Made by a program: the position numbers and the translations under genes | Assembly: GCA_963676845.2 (NCBI GenBank) | Contig: CAXXKK010000019.1 | Span: 62,001 to 126,000 of the forward strand | Direction of reading: 5' to 3' | Origin: G963662675 sp963676845 | GTDB taxonomy: Bacteria > Bacteroidota > Bacteroidia > Bacteroidales > Prolixibacteraceae | DNA length: 64,000 nt | In this document: positions 34,005 to 42,792 of the stretch, one piece after another | Layout of the letters: every line of letters begins with the position of its first letter | Position numbering within the stretch: position 1 is the first letter of the stretch | Notes under the pieces: model-generated | Database searches by the model: none | Told to the model about the DNA's origin: nothing | The model's input: the letters and a program-made list of their open reading frames with translations, nothing else

Positions 34005-35774
34005 CTATTCAAAAGAAATAGCATAAGGAATACGGGCATAAATTCCCCTGGCATTTACAACCTCTTCAATTTGTTGGTAAATTAAATACTGATCTCCCAA
34101 CTTGTTTTTCAGGAATTTAGTTTGAATACTGGTTGATAAACCACCCAGCAATTTGATCAAAGGATCTTGCATTTCGGGAAGTTTCACCACCCTGTAGCGT
34201 TCAACATTGGCCAATTCGGCAGCCAAATCAATTGCATCATTTACACCACCAAACAAATCAACCAAACCGATATTCTGAGCATTTACTGAATCCCAAACAC
34301 GTCCTTGTCCAATTTCATCAACATCCGCTTTGTCCATGGAACGACCATCAGAAACATGGGTGATGAAATCGTCATAAATTTTTTCAACATAATCCTGTAT
34401 CAAAGCTTCCTCGTAGGCAGACATTGGACGGGTATAATTTAAGATATCCGAATAATCGTTTGTATTCACCACATCCACATTAATACCCAGCTTATCATTC
34501 AATAACTCGCCAGCATTTGGAATCGTTCCATAAACACCAATGGAACCTGTAATTGTTGTTCTGTCTGCCATAATTGTATCTGCTGCAGCAGCAATGTAAT
34601 AACCACCGGAAGCTGCATAATCGCCCATCGAAGCAATAAGTGGTTTTGTTTCAGCAGCCAGTTGTACTTCTCTCCAGATAACATCTGATCCATATGCACT
34701 TCCACCAGGAGAGTTAATTCTTAGAACAATCGCTTTGATTGATGAATCACGTCGTGCCTCGCGTATCGTTCTTGAAAGATCTTCGGAGTTAATAAGTGCA
34801 TTATTTACCTGAGTATCGATTCCTCCACTTGCATAGATTACAGCAATTTTATCACGAGCCAAACCTTTTCCATCTGTTTTTTCAGGAACATTTTTATACT
34901 CTGAAATACCAACTGTGTGCAAGTCGTCTTTTTCTTCAGTTGATGTCTTTTCCTTTAATTCAGCAAGAACCTCATCTTTATACATTAGCGCATCAACCAT
35001 GCCATTTGCAAGCACATCTTGAGCTGTCATAAAAGTAGTTGTTCCATCTGCAAGTTCATTCAGTTTTTCAACGCTTATACCTCGTGATACAGAAATATCG
35101 GCAACAATCTGATCCCAAATACTATTTGCATAAGCTTCTGTTTGCAACCTGCTGGCATCACTCATTTCATTCAACATATAAGGCTCAACAGCAGATTTAA
35201 ACTTACCATGACGAATAATCTGAACTTCAACACCCACTTTATCCAGAATATCCTTATAAAACATTACCTGGGCACTTAAGCCTTTAAAATCGACAGTCCC
35301 AACAGGATTAAGCATGATTTTATCGGCAACAGAGACGAGATAATAAGTAAGTTGAGAAATGTTTTCACTATATGCATAAATAAATTTTCCTGATTCTTTG
35401 AAGTCAATTAGTGCATCCCTTATTTCTTCAACGGTAGCAATTCCTGCACTTATAGATGAAGGATTGAGATAAATACCTAAAATATTTTCATCATCTTTGG
35501 CTTTTTCAATGGATTCCAGAATATCATCCAAGCCAGTCTGACCAAGAGTCATTACGCCCATAAAATCAATACCTGAAAAAGGATTGTCTTCTGCCCGCTC
35601 AACAATTTCATTGTCAAGAGTTAACACCAACATTGAATTTTCCTCAACAATAGTAGGTTGATCAGAAAAAGAAAGTATCGCTGTTACAATACTTGCCAAC
35701 AAGAAAAACCCAACCACTCCTGATAATAAAACCCCGACAATTGTTGCCAATGTATACTTCAAAAAATCTTTCAT
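34005..35774 (-). CDS. sppA: Signal peptide peptidase SppA, 67K type
   Basis: This 589-residue double-domain serine protease cuts signal peptides left in the inner membrane. An N-terminal membrane anchor is clear (YTLATIVGVLLSGVVGFFLL). The N-terminal half carries the catalytic lysine region HGKFKSAVEPYM (about 189-200), and the C-terminal half carries the nucleophile serine in GDYAASGGYYIAA (S389). RINSPGGSAYGSDVIWREV near 352 forms the oxyanion region. Both halves look intact. It is transcribed alone, divergent from folK, and ends with a strong terminator. Confidence 0.94.
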   Translation of the reverse strand: MKDFLKYTLATIVGVLLSGVVGFFLLASIVTAILSFSDQPTIVEENSMLVLTLDNEIVERAEDNPFSGIDFMGVMTLGQTGLDDILESIEKAKDDENILGIYLNPSSISAGIATVEEIRDALIDFKESGKFIYAYSENISQLTYYLVSVADKIMLNPVGTVDFKGLSAQVMFYKDILDKVGVEVQIIRHGKFKSAVEPYMLNEMSDASRLQTEAYANSIWDQIVADISVSRGISVEKLNELADGTTTFMTAQDVLANGMVDALMYKDEVLAELKEKTSTEEKDDLHTVGISEYKNVPEKTDGKGLARDKIAVIYASGGIDTQVNNALINSEDLSRTIREARRDSSIKAIVLRINSPGGSAYGSDVIWREVQLAAETKPLIASMGDYAASGGYYIAAAADTIMADRTTITGSIGVYGTIPNAGELLNDKLGINVDVVNTNDYSDILNYTRPMSAYEEALIQDYVEKIYDDFITHVSDGRSMDKADVDEIGQGRVWDSVNAQNIGLVDLFGGVNDAIDLAAELANVERYRVVKLPEMQDPLIKLLGGLSTSIQTKFLKNKLGDQYLIYQQIEEVVNARGIYARIPYAISFE

Positions 35775-35857
35775 AACCGTATTTTATTGTTTTGTGTTTA
35801 TAGATTTGTATGCGAAAGTTATACGAAGTTACAGTTTTCATATTATATTGTTAATAA

Positions 35858-36358
35858 ATGCACAAGCTTTTTTTATTACTTGGTGGAAATATTGGAGATA
35901 AAAAGCAACTCTTTATGGATGCGCTCCAACGGATTCAAAAAGAATTGGGAGAAATTTTAAAAATCTCATCAATTTATGAAACAGAACCCTGGGGATTTCA
36001 ATCCGATGATCTATTCTGGAATTTAGCGATTGAGATAGAAACAAAACTGGAACCTGAAAAAGTTCTAGATACCACCCAACGTATTGAGAAGGAACTTGGA
36101 AGAGTCAGAAAAACGAATCAGTATGAGTCACGCCCAATGGATATCGACATTATGTTTTATGACGATTTGATTTTAGATACAGAGAAACTAGTAATTCCTC
36201 ATCCAAGAATTACCGAACGAAGATTTGTATTGGAGCCACTTGCAGAACTAACCCCCGATTACATTCATCCGGTTCTTCAGTTAAAGGTTGAAGAACTTCT
36301 AAAAAGATGTGAGGATAATTTGCTTGTAAAAAAGTTAAAAAAGCTTGAAGAACTCTAG
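35858..36358 (+). CDS. folK: 2-amino-4-hydroxy-6-hydroxymethyldihydropteridine pyrophosphokinase
   Basis: This 166-residue enzyme adds pyrophosphate to the pterin before dihydropteroate synthesis. Family motifs are LLGGNIGDKKQLF at the start, SSIYETEPWGFQSDDLFWN near 38, YESRPMDIDIMFYDD near 87 (magnesium aspartates), and IPHPRITERRFVLEPL near 113. TAGATTTG at 35801-35808 fits a -7 promoter element, though no good -33 box accompanies it. Confidence 0.95.
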   Translation: MHKLFLLLGGNIGDKKQLFMDALQRIQKELGEILKISSIYETEPWGFQSDDLFWNLAIEIETKLEPEKVLDTTQRIEKELGRVRKTNQYESRPMDIDIMFYDDLILDTEKLVIPHPRITERRFVLEPLAELTPDYIHPVLQLKVEELLKRCEDNLLVKKLKKLEEL

Positions 36359-36404
36359 GTTTCAGATTGGCGCAACTCGAAACAATACTGCAAACTGCAA
36401 CTGA

Positions 36405-36608
36405 TCACTTAACAATCACCGTTTGATCCATAAACTGAACCGTGTCGCCTTTACGTATTTTTGCCCTTTTCCGGAATTCGGTTTCTCCATTCAACATCAC
36501 CATGCCATCTTCTACAACAAGCTTTGCCTGACCACCCGATTCTACCAATCGTAAAAGCTTTAAAAGTTTAATTAACTCTATATATTCAGTTTGTAATTCA
36601 AATTCCAT
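36405..36608 (-). CDS. S4-domain RNA-binding protein (YbcJ/YaaA type)
   Basis: This 67-residue protein is a single S4 domain: FELQTEYIELIKLLKLLRLV, then SGGQAKLVVEDGMVMLNGE and RKRAKIRKGDTVQF. The last part is the typical RNA-binding loop and strand. Similar free S4 proteins bind ribosomal or tRNA-like RNA, but the target is unknown. It follows the MmcQ-like gene by 11 bases and is the last of three minus-strand genes. Confidence 0.88.
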   Translation of the reverse strand: MEFELQTEYIELIKLLKLLRLVESGGQAKLVVEDGMVMLNGETEFRKRAKIRKGDTVQFMDQTVIVK

Positions 36609-36619
36609 TATTCTTCAAT

Positions 36620-36973
36620 TTAGCAATTATTCAGTTTCTCTTTCTCTTTTCTGGTCAACTTACTCACAACCAAATCATACGATCCATCAATCCATTCTTT
36701 TATTAACGAATCTGGGATAGTACCATTAATTTCAATTGTATTCCAGTGTTTTTTGCTCATATGTCGCCCAGGAATAACAGCAGGATACATTTCTCTTAAA
36801 TCAACAGCCTTCTCCGGATCGCATTTTAAGTTGACAAATAAATCACCTTCCAGATCAGTAAGGGCAAACATTTTCCCCATCACCCTAAAAACCAAGGTCG
36901 TTTCATCAAAAGGAAAATCTTCTGTTGCACATTTTAAAGACAAGCAATATGATCTGAGTTCTTCAATATTCAT
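36620..36973 (-). CDS. MmcQ/YjbR family protein
   Basis: This 117-residue protein has the family pattern: MNIEELRSYCLSLKCATEDF and PFDETTLVFRVMGKMFALTD, then KCDPEKAVDLREMYPAVIPG and the MSKKHWNTIEIN motif. The fold is called DNA-binding in databases because it resembles a double-wing protein, but the role is not proven. It lies 26 bases after yraN and 11 before the S4 gene. Confidence 0.88.
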   Translation of the reverse strand: MNIEELRSYCLSLKCATEDFPFDETTLVFRVMGKMFALTDLEGDLFVNLKCDPEKAVDLREMYPAVIPGRHMSKKHWNTIEINGTIPDSLIKEWIDGSYDLVVSKLTRKEKEKLNNC

Positions 36974-36999
36974 GATACAAAACTATACAATATTCACAA

Positions 37000-37368
37000 T
37001 TATAACGAAGGATAGAATGCATCTTTAAAATGTTCAAGATGAAAATTATGCCCATAAAAAATGATGGAGATCACATCAAAGCGGGTATCCAAATTGCTAT
37101 CCTTTTCCATGATATAAGCCTCGGCGGCCTCAACCAAAAATCGGATTTTCCGGTTACTCACTGCTTCTGAAGGATGCTCATAGGAATCGCCGGTACGAGA
37201 TTTTACTTCAACGATAACCAGCTCATTCTGCTGCAAATCCTTTGCAATAATATCAATCTCGTAATGCAGGAAATACCAGTTCCTTTCCACTATATCGTAG
37301 CCTAAACTTTCGAGGTGTGAAGCAGCGATATCTTCACCTTTTTTACCAAGTTCTTTTTGTTTGCTCAT
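37000..37368 (-). CDS. YraN/UPF0102 family endonuclease-like protein
   Basis: This 122-residue protein has a restriction-endonuclease-like core: QKELGKKGEDIAASHLESLG, YDIVERNWYFLHYEIDIIAK with the metal-binding Asp, ELVIVEVKSRTGDSYEHP with the ExK motif, and AVSNRKIRFLVEAAEAYI. The catalytic-like residues are kept, so a nuclease role, possibly in DNA processing or repair, is likely but not established. It is the first of the yraN-mmcQ-S4 group. Confidence 0.9.
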   Translation of the reverse strand: MSKQKELGKKGEDIAASHLESLGYDIVERNWYFLHYEIDIIAKDLQQNELVIVEVKSRTGDSYEHPSEAVSNRKIRFLVEAAEAYIMEKDSNLDTRFDVISIIFYGHNFHLEHFKDAFYPSL

Positions 37369-37433
37369 TTGCTAAAATTCAAACCTACTGCAATTTAACT
37401 TATTAATTTGAATTACAGGTTGAATTCCGTGAA

Positions 37434-37474
37434 GACAAAAAAAGTGCCTAACTCAAGATTGAATTAGGCACAAG
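37434..37474 (-). terminator. Terminator of the peptide/histidine locus
   Basis: GTGCCTAA (37444-37451) pairs with TTAGGCAC (37464-37471), and a run of seven T residues follows on the minus strand. It lies 30 bases after the stop of the last M14 gene, so it closes the long nhaC-to-M14 gene run. Confidence 0.88.
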
Positions 37475-37500
37475 ATGTAAAAAGATGCATTAATTATTAA

Positions 37501-39357
37501 CTATTCAGACAACTTGATTTCAATTTTATCTGAACCTCCGGTAAGAGATTCAAACTCCAGTTCAAGGGTCGCTGAAGGATTTGAACTGAGTATATTGTAT
37601 GTGAATGTTTCATTGGAAAGTCCTTCGGTACGGAATTCAATTTCTTTTCCGGCATTCGTGGTTTCCTTTTTATAATCAGTATTATAAAACCGGTATGCAG
37701 CAGGAAGACTTGTAGAAACATCTGTAATTTTTTTGGTTTCCATCGGCTCAATAATCTCTCCTGATGAAACAGATGCTGTAATTACGTCCGGGGTATAGCG
37801 ATCAATCTGGATGGAACGATCTGAGATTGTTGGGAACTTCTTAGAGTTAACCACTTCCACCTCAACTTCGTAAAGATCACCACCTTTATGAGTTACGGTA
37901 TAATCACCAAAGCTGACTTTAGGAAGTTCATCCAGACAATGAACAACAAACATGCAATTCTTCATTGCTTCTGCTTCAATATAACGTGCAGGTGGGTTAC
38001 GATCTATGTGTTTTTTACGAGTACCACCAATCCATACTTCACCAAATTGTGGATGATCGTAAGGTTCAGGAATAACCCATCCATCGCCACCAAGATCTAA
38101 CTGTATCCACTGATCGTATTCCTCATTTGAGATAACTCCATCGTTATTAATATCCGCAAGATCATCCTGATCACCCCATAACTCCATTAAGAAAGCATAG
38201 GCACCCAACATGTGGTAAATAGAAGCTTCATGCTCTCCCTGTAAATAAGTCTCTTCAAGAACTGTATAATCTTTCATGATGAATAATCCATCGCTGGTAA
38301 TCTCATTAACCACATTATAATCGGTTTGATAGGCAGGGGAAACGTTATGGTTTCCTTTAAAAGCATACTTGTCATCTTCCGTTCCGATATAACCCACCTG
38401 AGGGTCGGGAGCATTGGGATCTGCTTTTGGAGGCATTGGGAACATCAGCATGCGTCCGTAATTATGGTAGTTAAATGAGACCAAAATATTCTTGTGTGCT
38501 TGCTGGAACATCCATACATTTCGGGTGATAGGCTCAGAAAGGTTATATGTTTTTCCCGATGTTTTCGTAAAGTCATAAGGAAAGTTACGGTTAGGATCAA
38601 CTCCTCCAAGGTCATCCTCACCAGTTTGTCCGTCACCATCGTTATCATATCCTTCTGATCCAACCAGGCGGAAACGAGTTCCTTCCCACCAGTCGTCTGC
38701 GCCAATCTCAATAAAATAAGTTCCTTTTTCATTTAAGCGATAATCCCCTTTGGGATCTTCTGCATAAATCATAGAGATTTCACCATCTCCATTGACATCT
38801 TCAGCCATATCTTCATCGTATAAACCATCGCCATCATCATCAGTTGGGCGGAAAGGTTCACGAGGATTGTTATCTGTATTTGGAAGTGTCAGGTACGAAT
38901 CATTTGCATCTACATTATTCATATTAAGCACATAAACCGTACTTCTGTCCAAAATATCATGTACCTGAGGGTCGTAATCATAGCGGGTCAACAAATACCA
39001 GGTTGTGTACAAACAACAAGTAATACCGTTAACCTCGTTACCGTGAATTGCACCATCCATCCACAAAGCAGGTTTATCTGTATCTTTTCCGGTTTTTTTA
39101 GAAGTAAGTGTCATCACATACTGATCGCGTCCCATGCGACTTTTCCCGATACTTTCAATGGAGCACAAATCCGGATATTTTTCCTGAAGGTCAAACATAA
39201 TTTCCACATACTCATCGTATGAATAAAGACGTTTCCAGTCAATAACATAGTCCATCTCACCATGATGTCCAACCATGCTGGTTTGGAGCTTATCCTGGGC
39301 TATTGCCGGGGCAAAGGTCATGCCCAGCAAAATGATAAATAAAATATATTTTTTCAT
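37501..39357 (-). CDS. Secreted M14 zinc carboxypeptidase with calcium-type Asp loops
   Basis: This 618-residue protein has a signal peptide (MKKYILFIILLGMTFAPAIA) and an M14 domain (about 35-400). The zinc ligands are H105 and E108 (GAIHGNEVNG) and H298 (FNYHNYGR). R257 in DPNRNF contacts substrate, and the catalytic glutamate is E393 (AFLMELWG), so the active site is complete. Aspartate-rich loops resembling calcium-binding DxDxDG motifs lie at about 173-195, 238-249 and 402-416 (DINNDGVISNEEYDQW). A beta-sandwich tail follows. It would free C-terminal amino acids from peptides in the periplasm. It is the last gene of the locus and follows a related but degenerate copy by 18 bases. Confidence 0.9.
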   Translation of the reverse strand: MKKYILFIILLGMTFAPAIAQDKLQTSMVGHHGEMDYVIDWKRLYSYDEYVEIMFDLQEKYPDLCSIESIGKSRMGRDQYVMTLTSKKTGKDTDKPALWMDGAIHGNEVNGITCCLYTTWYLLTRYDYDPQVHDILDRSTVYVLNMNNVDANDSYLTLPNTDNNPREPFRPTDDDGDGLYDEDMAEDVNGDGEISMIYAEDPKGDYRLNEKGTYFIEIGADDWWEGTRFRLVGSEGYDNDGDGQTGEDDLGGVDPNRNFPYDFTKTSGKTYNLSEPITRNVWMFQQAHKNILVSFNYHNYGRMLMFPMPPKADPNAPDPQVGYIGTEDDKYAFKGNHNVSPAYQTDYNVVNEITSDGLFIMKDYTVLEETYLQGEHEASIYHMLGAYAFLMELWGDQDDLADINNDGVISNEEYDQWIQLDLGGDGWVIPEPYDHPQFGEVWIGGTRKKHIDRNPPARYIEAEAMKNCMFVVHCLDELPKVSFGDYTVTHKGGDLYEVEVEVVNSKKFPTISDRSIQIDRYTPDVITASVSSGEIIEPMETKKITDVSTSLPAAYRFYNTDYKKETTNAGKEIEFRTEGLSNETFTYNILSSNPSATLELEFESLTGGSDKIEIKLSE

Positions 39358-39375
39358 TGCTGTTTCTTTTTAAAA

Positions 39376-41298
39376 TTAATAGTTAACCTCTTTTGCGATT
39401 GTTCCACCTTTTAGAGATGAAGCAACAACTTTCACTTTTTCGTTGCTGCCAACAACAACCTGCCATTTCACAGTTGCCTTATTATTACTTCCCATAACTC
39501 CGGGTACACTTAATGTTCCGGCAAGTGTTCCAACTTTCTGACAAGGATCTCCATTTAAGAATTCCAACGAATTGTTTTCGCCAATTAACCAAACAACATC
39601 GCCCCGGTTAAGAGGAAGAGATGCTGCTCCCTGTAGGTTTGTTGCTAATCCACCCACATTTTCTACTTCGGCAGTAATGTTCAGGATTGTTGTTTTTCCG
39701 GATGTCATTTTTTCAACTTCGATATCGTTAATCTGAAGCTGAGGCATCAGGTCACTGCGGAAAATATCATACTCAAACTGGCGTTCACAGATTGATTCCA
39801 GGATTTCTCCGGGAAGTGGATTTTTATAACCTACATTTCCAACCCAGCCACCAACTTCTACATCGCCGTGTTCCGAATCTTTAGCAGGTTCCCAATCCAG
39901 GAATAATTTGCTTCCGTTTTCTTCCAGATAATCAACATAAGCACTTTCCAGTTCCGCACCTTCCAAACCTTCTAAACCCGAAATGTCAGTAGCCGGATTC
40001 CAAAGTTTTGTCAGGATTGAATAGACTCCGTTTTGCTTGTAAAGCCAATCCATAGATAAACCATTATCAACAGCAACATCGCCTTTTTCATTATATGTCG
40101 ATTTCCATTCTTCGGGGAATAAATAGCCACGCTTTGCGGCAAATGCATTCGGACTTGAAGCTAATTCCTCCTTCGCTTTTGTAAGTAATGAAGGATTGCT
40201 CCACACTTCCGGAACTTCAGCTCCAACAAGCTCAAGGTATTCTTTTCCCATAACCAAATCGTAAACGGCAACATCACCCGAAGCCATCCTTTTATCGCCA
40301 AACGATGACATTGGACGGAAAACATATCCCCCCATTCCCTGGTAATCGTTACTCAAAATAACATTGGGATGGTTAATTATAAATTCACATAAAGCCTGGC
40401 TTTCAGGAGCGGAAGTAGGAAAATCGCCTTCTCCGCCAGGATACATATTTCCACGATATCCACTCATGCGATCGTGAAGGGTTTCTCCCGGCTCAGAGTC
40501 AGGCATTACATCACCTAACCACCAGCCTTCAGGGAAGTTACGATCAACATCAATTCCTTTATCTGCTTCAGCCTCATTGATTACCGTATAACGTTCAGCG
40601 TCCGGATATTCACCAAGAGCAACTTTAATCATTATCCGAGGGTCGTTACTGTCTTTAATCCAGCTACCCATCGGGTCTTTAAAGCGGATTTGAGAAAACA
40701 GTCCGTCTTTGTTTAAATCTTTGCGCACAGGTTTTTCAACACCTTCAACCTGATTCATTGAATTTGTAAGCTGTGGAGCACTCAGCTCAACCGTATTGTA
40801 AAGTCCGTCGGGGTTTAATGCCGGACATACATAGAAAACTTTAGTATCGATCAATGAAGTAATTTCTTCGTCGCTGTCATAAGCAGAAACCATCTTATCG
40901 ATGAAGTACAGACAAACTTCATTCCCTGTTAATTCATCTCCATGCACTGCGCCAATTAATAAATGACCCGGTTTTCCCAAATCCAAATCAGTTATTGGAG
41001 GGTTTGGAACTTCAAGCAATCTTTCGTAAACCAATTCTTTCTCACGATCCATTGTTGTTCCTGTTTTGGAATTGGTAATTGCCAAAACATAAATAGGTCG
41101 CCCCTGAGAACTTTCCCCTATTTCCATCAGTTTTGTGATAGAAGGGTATGCTTTGTTGACTGCTTTTAGGTAATCTACCGTTCCGGTATAACCATGGTAT
41201 TTGTCAAACGAGATTTGAACTTTCTGCCCTGCATGTGAAATATGAGGAACAGAAAAGATCATAACCAGACCAAAAAGAAATTTAAATAATCTTTTCAT
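39376..41298 (-). CDS. M14-family protein with degenerate active site
   Basis: This 640-residue protein has a signal peptide (LFKFLFGLVMIFSVPHISHA) and an M14 fold. H119 and E122 (GAVHGDELTG) and R253 (DVDRNF) are kept. The third zinc-ligand position is Gln320 (SNDYQGMGG), where the neighbour has His. The catalytic glutamate position appears as Lys431 (YSILTKLWN), where the neighbour has Glu. By comparison with classical carboxypeptidase A it is therefore probably inactive or has changed chemistry, and may bind peptides. The frame is intact, so this is not decay. It lies 78 bases after hutF and 18 before the active paralogue. Confidence 0.85.
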   Translation of the reverse strand: MKRLFKFLFGLVMIFSVPHISHAGQKVQISFDKYHGYTGTVDYLKAVNKAYPSITKLMEIGESSQGRPIYVLAITNSKTGTTMDREKELVYERLLEVPNPPITDLDLGKPGHLLIGAVHGDELTGNEVCLYFIDKMVSAYDSDEEITSLIDTKVFYVCPALNPDGLYNTVELSAPQLTNSMNQVEGVEKPVRKDLNKDGLFSQIRFKDPMGSWIKDSNDPRIMIKVALGEYPDAERYTVINEAEADKGIDVDRNFPEGWWLGDVMPDSEPGETLHDRMSGYRGNMYPGGEGDFPTSAPESQALCEFIINHPNVILSNDYQGMGGYVFRPMSSFGDKRMASGDVAVYDLVMGKEYLELVGAEVPEVWSNPSLLTKAKEELASSPNAFAAKRGYLFPEEWKSTYNEKGDVAVDNGLSMDWLYKQNGVYSILTKLWNPATDISGLEGLEGAELESAYVDYLEENGSKLFLDWEPAKDSEHGDVEVGGWVGNVGYKNPLPGEILESICERQFEYDIFRSDLMPQLQINDIEVEKMTSGKTTILNITAEVENVGGLATNLQGAASLPLNRGDVVWLIGENNSLEFLNGDPCQKVGTLAGTLSVPGVMGSNNKATVKWQVVVGSNEKVKVVASSLKGGTIAKEVNY

Positions 41299-41376
41299 TT
41301 GATCACTATTTAAAAGTTTTGTAATAACGTTGTTTATATAGGGTTAAGAAGTATTTTCAATTTTTGGGAACCGGCA

Positions 41377-42720
41377 TTATTTATTGTAAATCCGGTTCAT
41401 AAGCGTAGTAACCTTTTGACCAATCTCGTTTTGTGAAACGGTTAAGAGTTCTCCATCTCTCATCGTTGTTTTTCCTTCAACAACTACTCGTTTTATAGCG
41501 TTGGGCTGCATGGAATAGACAATGTTTGGCAAAAGTTGCTCCTGATTCGGATATACCGGAAGCATAGAAAGATCCTGAAGGTCTATTCCCACAAAATCGG
41601 CTTTGTTGCCAACTGAAATTTCACCAACAGGTAAGTCAAGGAGCTTACCTCCCCATTCGGTTCCCATTTTAAATGATTCATCAGTGTCTACAACCAAGGC
41701 GTCTAATTTATTAACCTTTTGAAGAAGAGAAGCCATTCTCATTTCCTCAAAAACGCTAATCCGGTTGTTGCTGCAGGCACCATCGGAACCTAAACCAATA
41801 TTGATACCTCCTTTAAGCATCTCTGCAATGTTGGTAACACCATCGGCAAGGAACATATTACTTGACGGGCAATACGCAAGCGATGCTTTTTTGTCTGCCA
41901 TTAAAGACAGTTCGTTTTCTTTTAACCAAACAGCATGAACCATCACCATTCGTTCATCCAGCACGCCAATTTTATCCAGGAATTCAACAGGACGTAAGCC
42001 GTGATCCCGAAGGACTTCTTCAACCTCGAAAGGCTCTTCTGCCACATGAATATGAAATTTTGTTCCCAGCTCTTTTGAAAGTTCATGCCCGGCAATAACC
42101 ATCTCTGGCGTTGCTGCATGCAAACTATGCGGTGCAGGCAAAACAGTAGTCATTTGTCCATTCTTCCCGTTAAACTCGTTCGCCAACAAGCGGGTATTTG
42201 ATACAGCATCGTCAATACTTTCGACATAACCAGACGGAGCACCTTTCCAGTCGTACATAGTACGAGCAAGCACAAGGCGTATGCCCACATCTTTTGCTGC
42301 CCTGATAATTGCATGGTCTCCTTCGATTCCGTTGTTATGCAGATAGAAGAAATCGCAAACGGTGGTAACACCGTATTTCATCATTTCACCAAAAGCAAAC
42401 AAAGCTCCCACATAAATATCTTCAGGAGTAAGCATGGGCGAGATTTTATAAAGTGCCTCATCACGCCAAACTAAAAATGGTTTCCCGACTGCCAGTCCGC
42501 GCAATAAACTTTGAAAAGAATGATTATGGACATTTACCGTTCCCGGCAACATAACCATGTTTTCCCAATATTCGGTCTCAACAGCAGTTTCACCGCAAGT
42601 CTCTTTAATTTTTTCAAGTGTATCAATTTCGGTTATTTCATCTTCAGTGATTAAAACAGCCAAACCAGTTTGGATTTTTCCCTGGTAATACACCGCTTCG
42701 GGTATAATTATTTTCTTCAT
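41377..42720 (-). CDS. hutF: Formimidoylglutamate deiminase (amidohydrolase family)
   Basis: This 447-residue amidohydrolase has the metal motif NVHNHSFQSLLRG near 63, HIHVAEEPFEVEEVLRDHG near 221 and GLGSDGACSNNRISVFEEM near 308, with a composite domain at both ends. In the TRZ/ATZ-HutF branch such sequences act on imino or amino groups. Because the gene follows hutH, hutU and hutI, formimidoylglutamate to N-formylglutamate plus ammonia is the most likely reaction. A different deaminase function (guanine or 8-oxoguanine type) is possible from sequence alone. Confidence 0.82.
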   Translation of the reverse strand: MKKIIIPEAVYYQGKIQTGLAVLITEDEITEIDTLEKIKETCGETAVETEYWENMVMLPGTVNVHNHSFQSLLRGLAVGKPFLVWRDEALYKISPMLTPEDIYVGALFAFGEMMKYGVTTVCDFFYLHNNGIEGDHAIIRAAKDVGIRLVLARTMYDWKGAPSGYVESIDDAVSNTRLLANEFNGKNGQMTTVLPAPHSLHAATPEMVIAGHELSKELGTKFHIHVAEEPFEVEEVLRDHGLRPVEFLDKIGVLDERMVMVHAVWLKENELSLMADKKASLAYCPSSNMFLADGVTNIAEMLKGGINIGLGSDGACSNNRISVFEEMRMASLLQKVNKLDALVVDTDESFKMGTEWGGKLLDLPVGEISVGNKADFVGIDLQDLSMLPVYPNQEQLLPNIVYSMQPNAIKRVVVEGKTTMRDGELLTVSQNEIGQKVTTLMNRIYNK

Positions 42721-42748
42721 AGCCTGTCAATTTTTTATATAAAGGATA

Positions 42749-42787
42749 GGGGTAAGCAATACACATAGCAAAGTATTGACTTACCCC
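42749..42787. repeat. Intercistronic hairpin between the M20 gene and hutF
   Basis: GGGGTAAGCAATAC (42749-42762) pairs with 42773-42787 with one bulged base, giving about 14 pairs. No T-run follows on the minus strand, so it may stabilise or mark a processed mRNA end and not stop transcription. Confidence 0.6.
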
Positions 42788-42792
42788 ATTTA

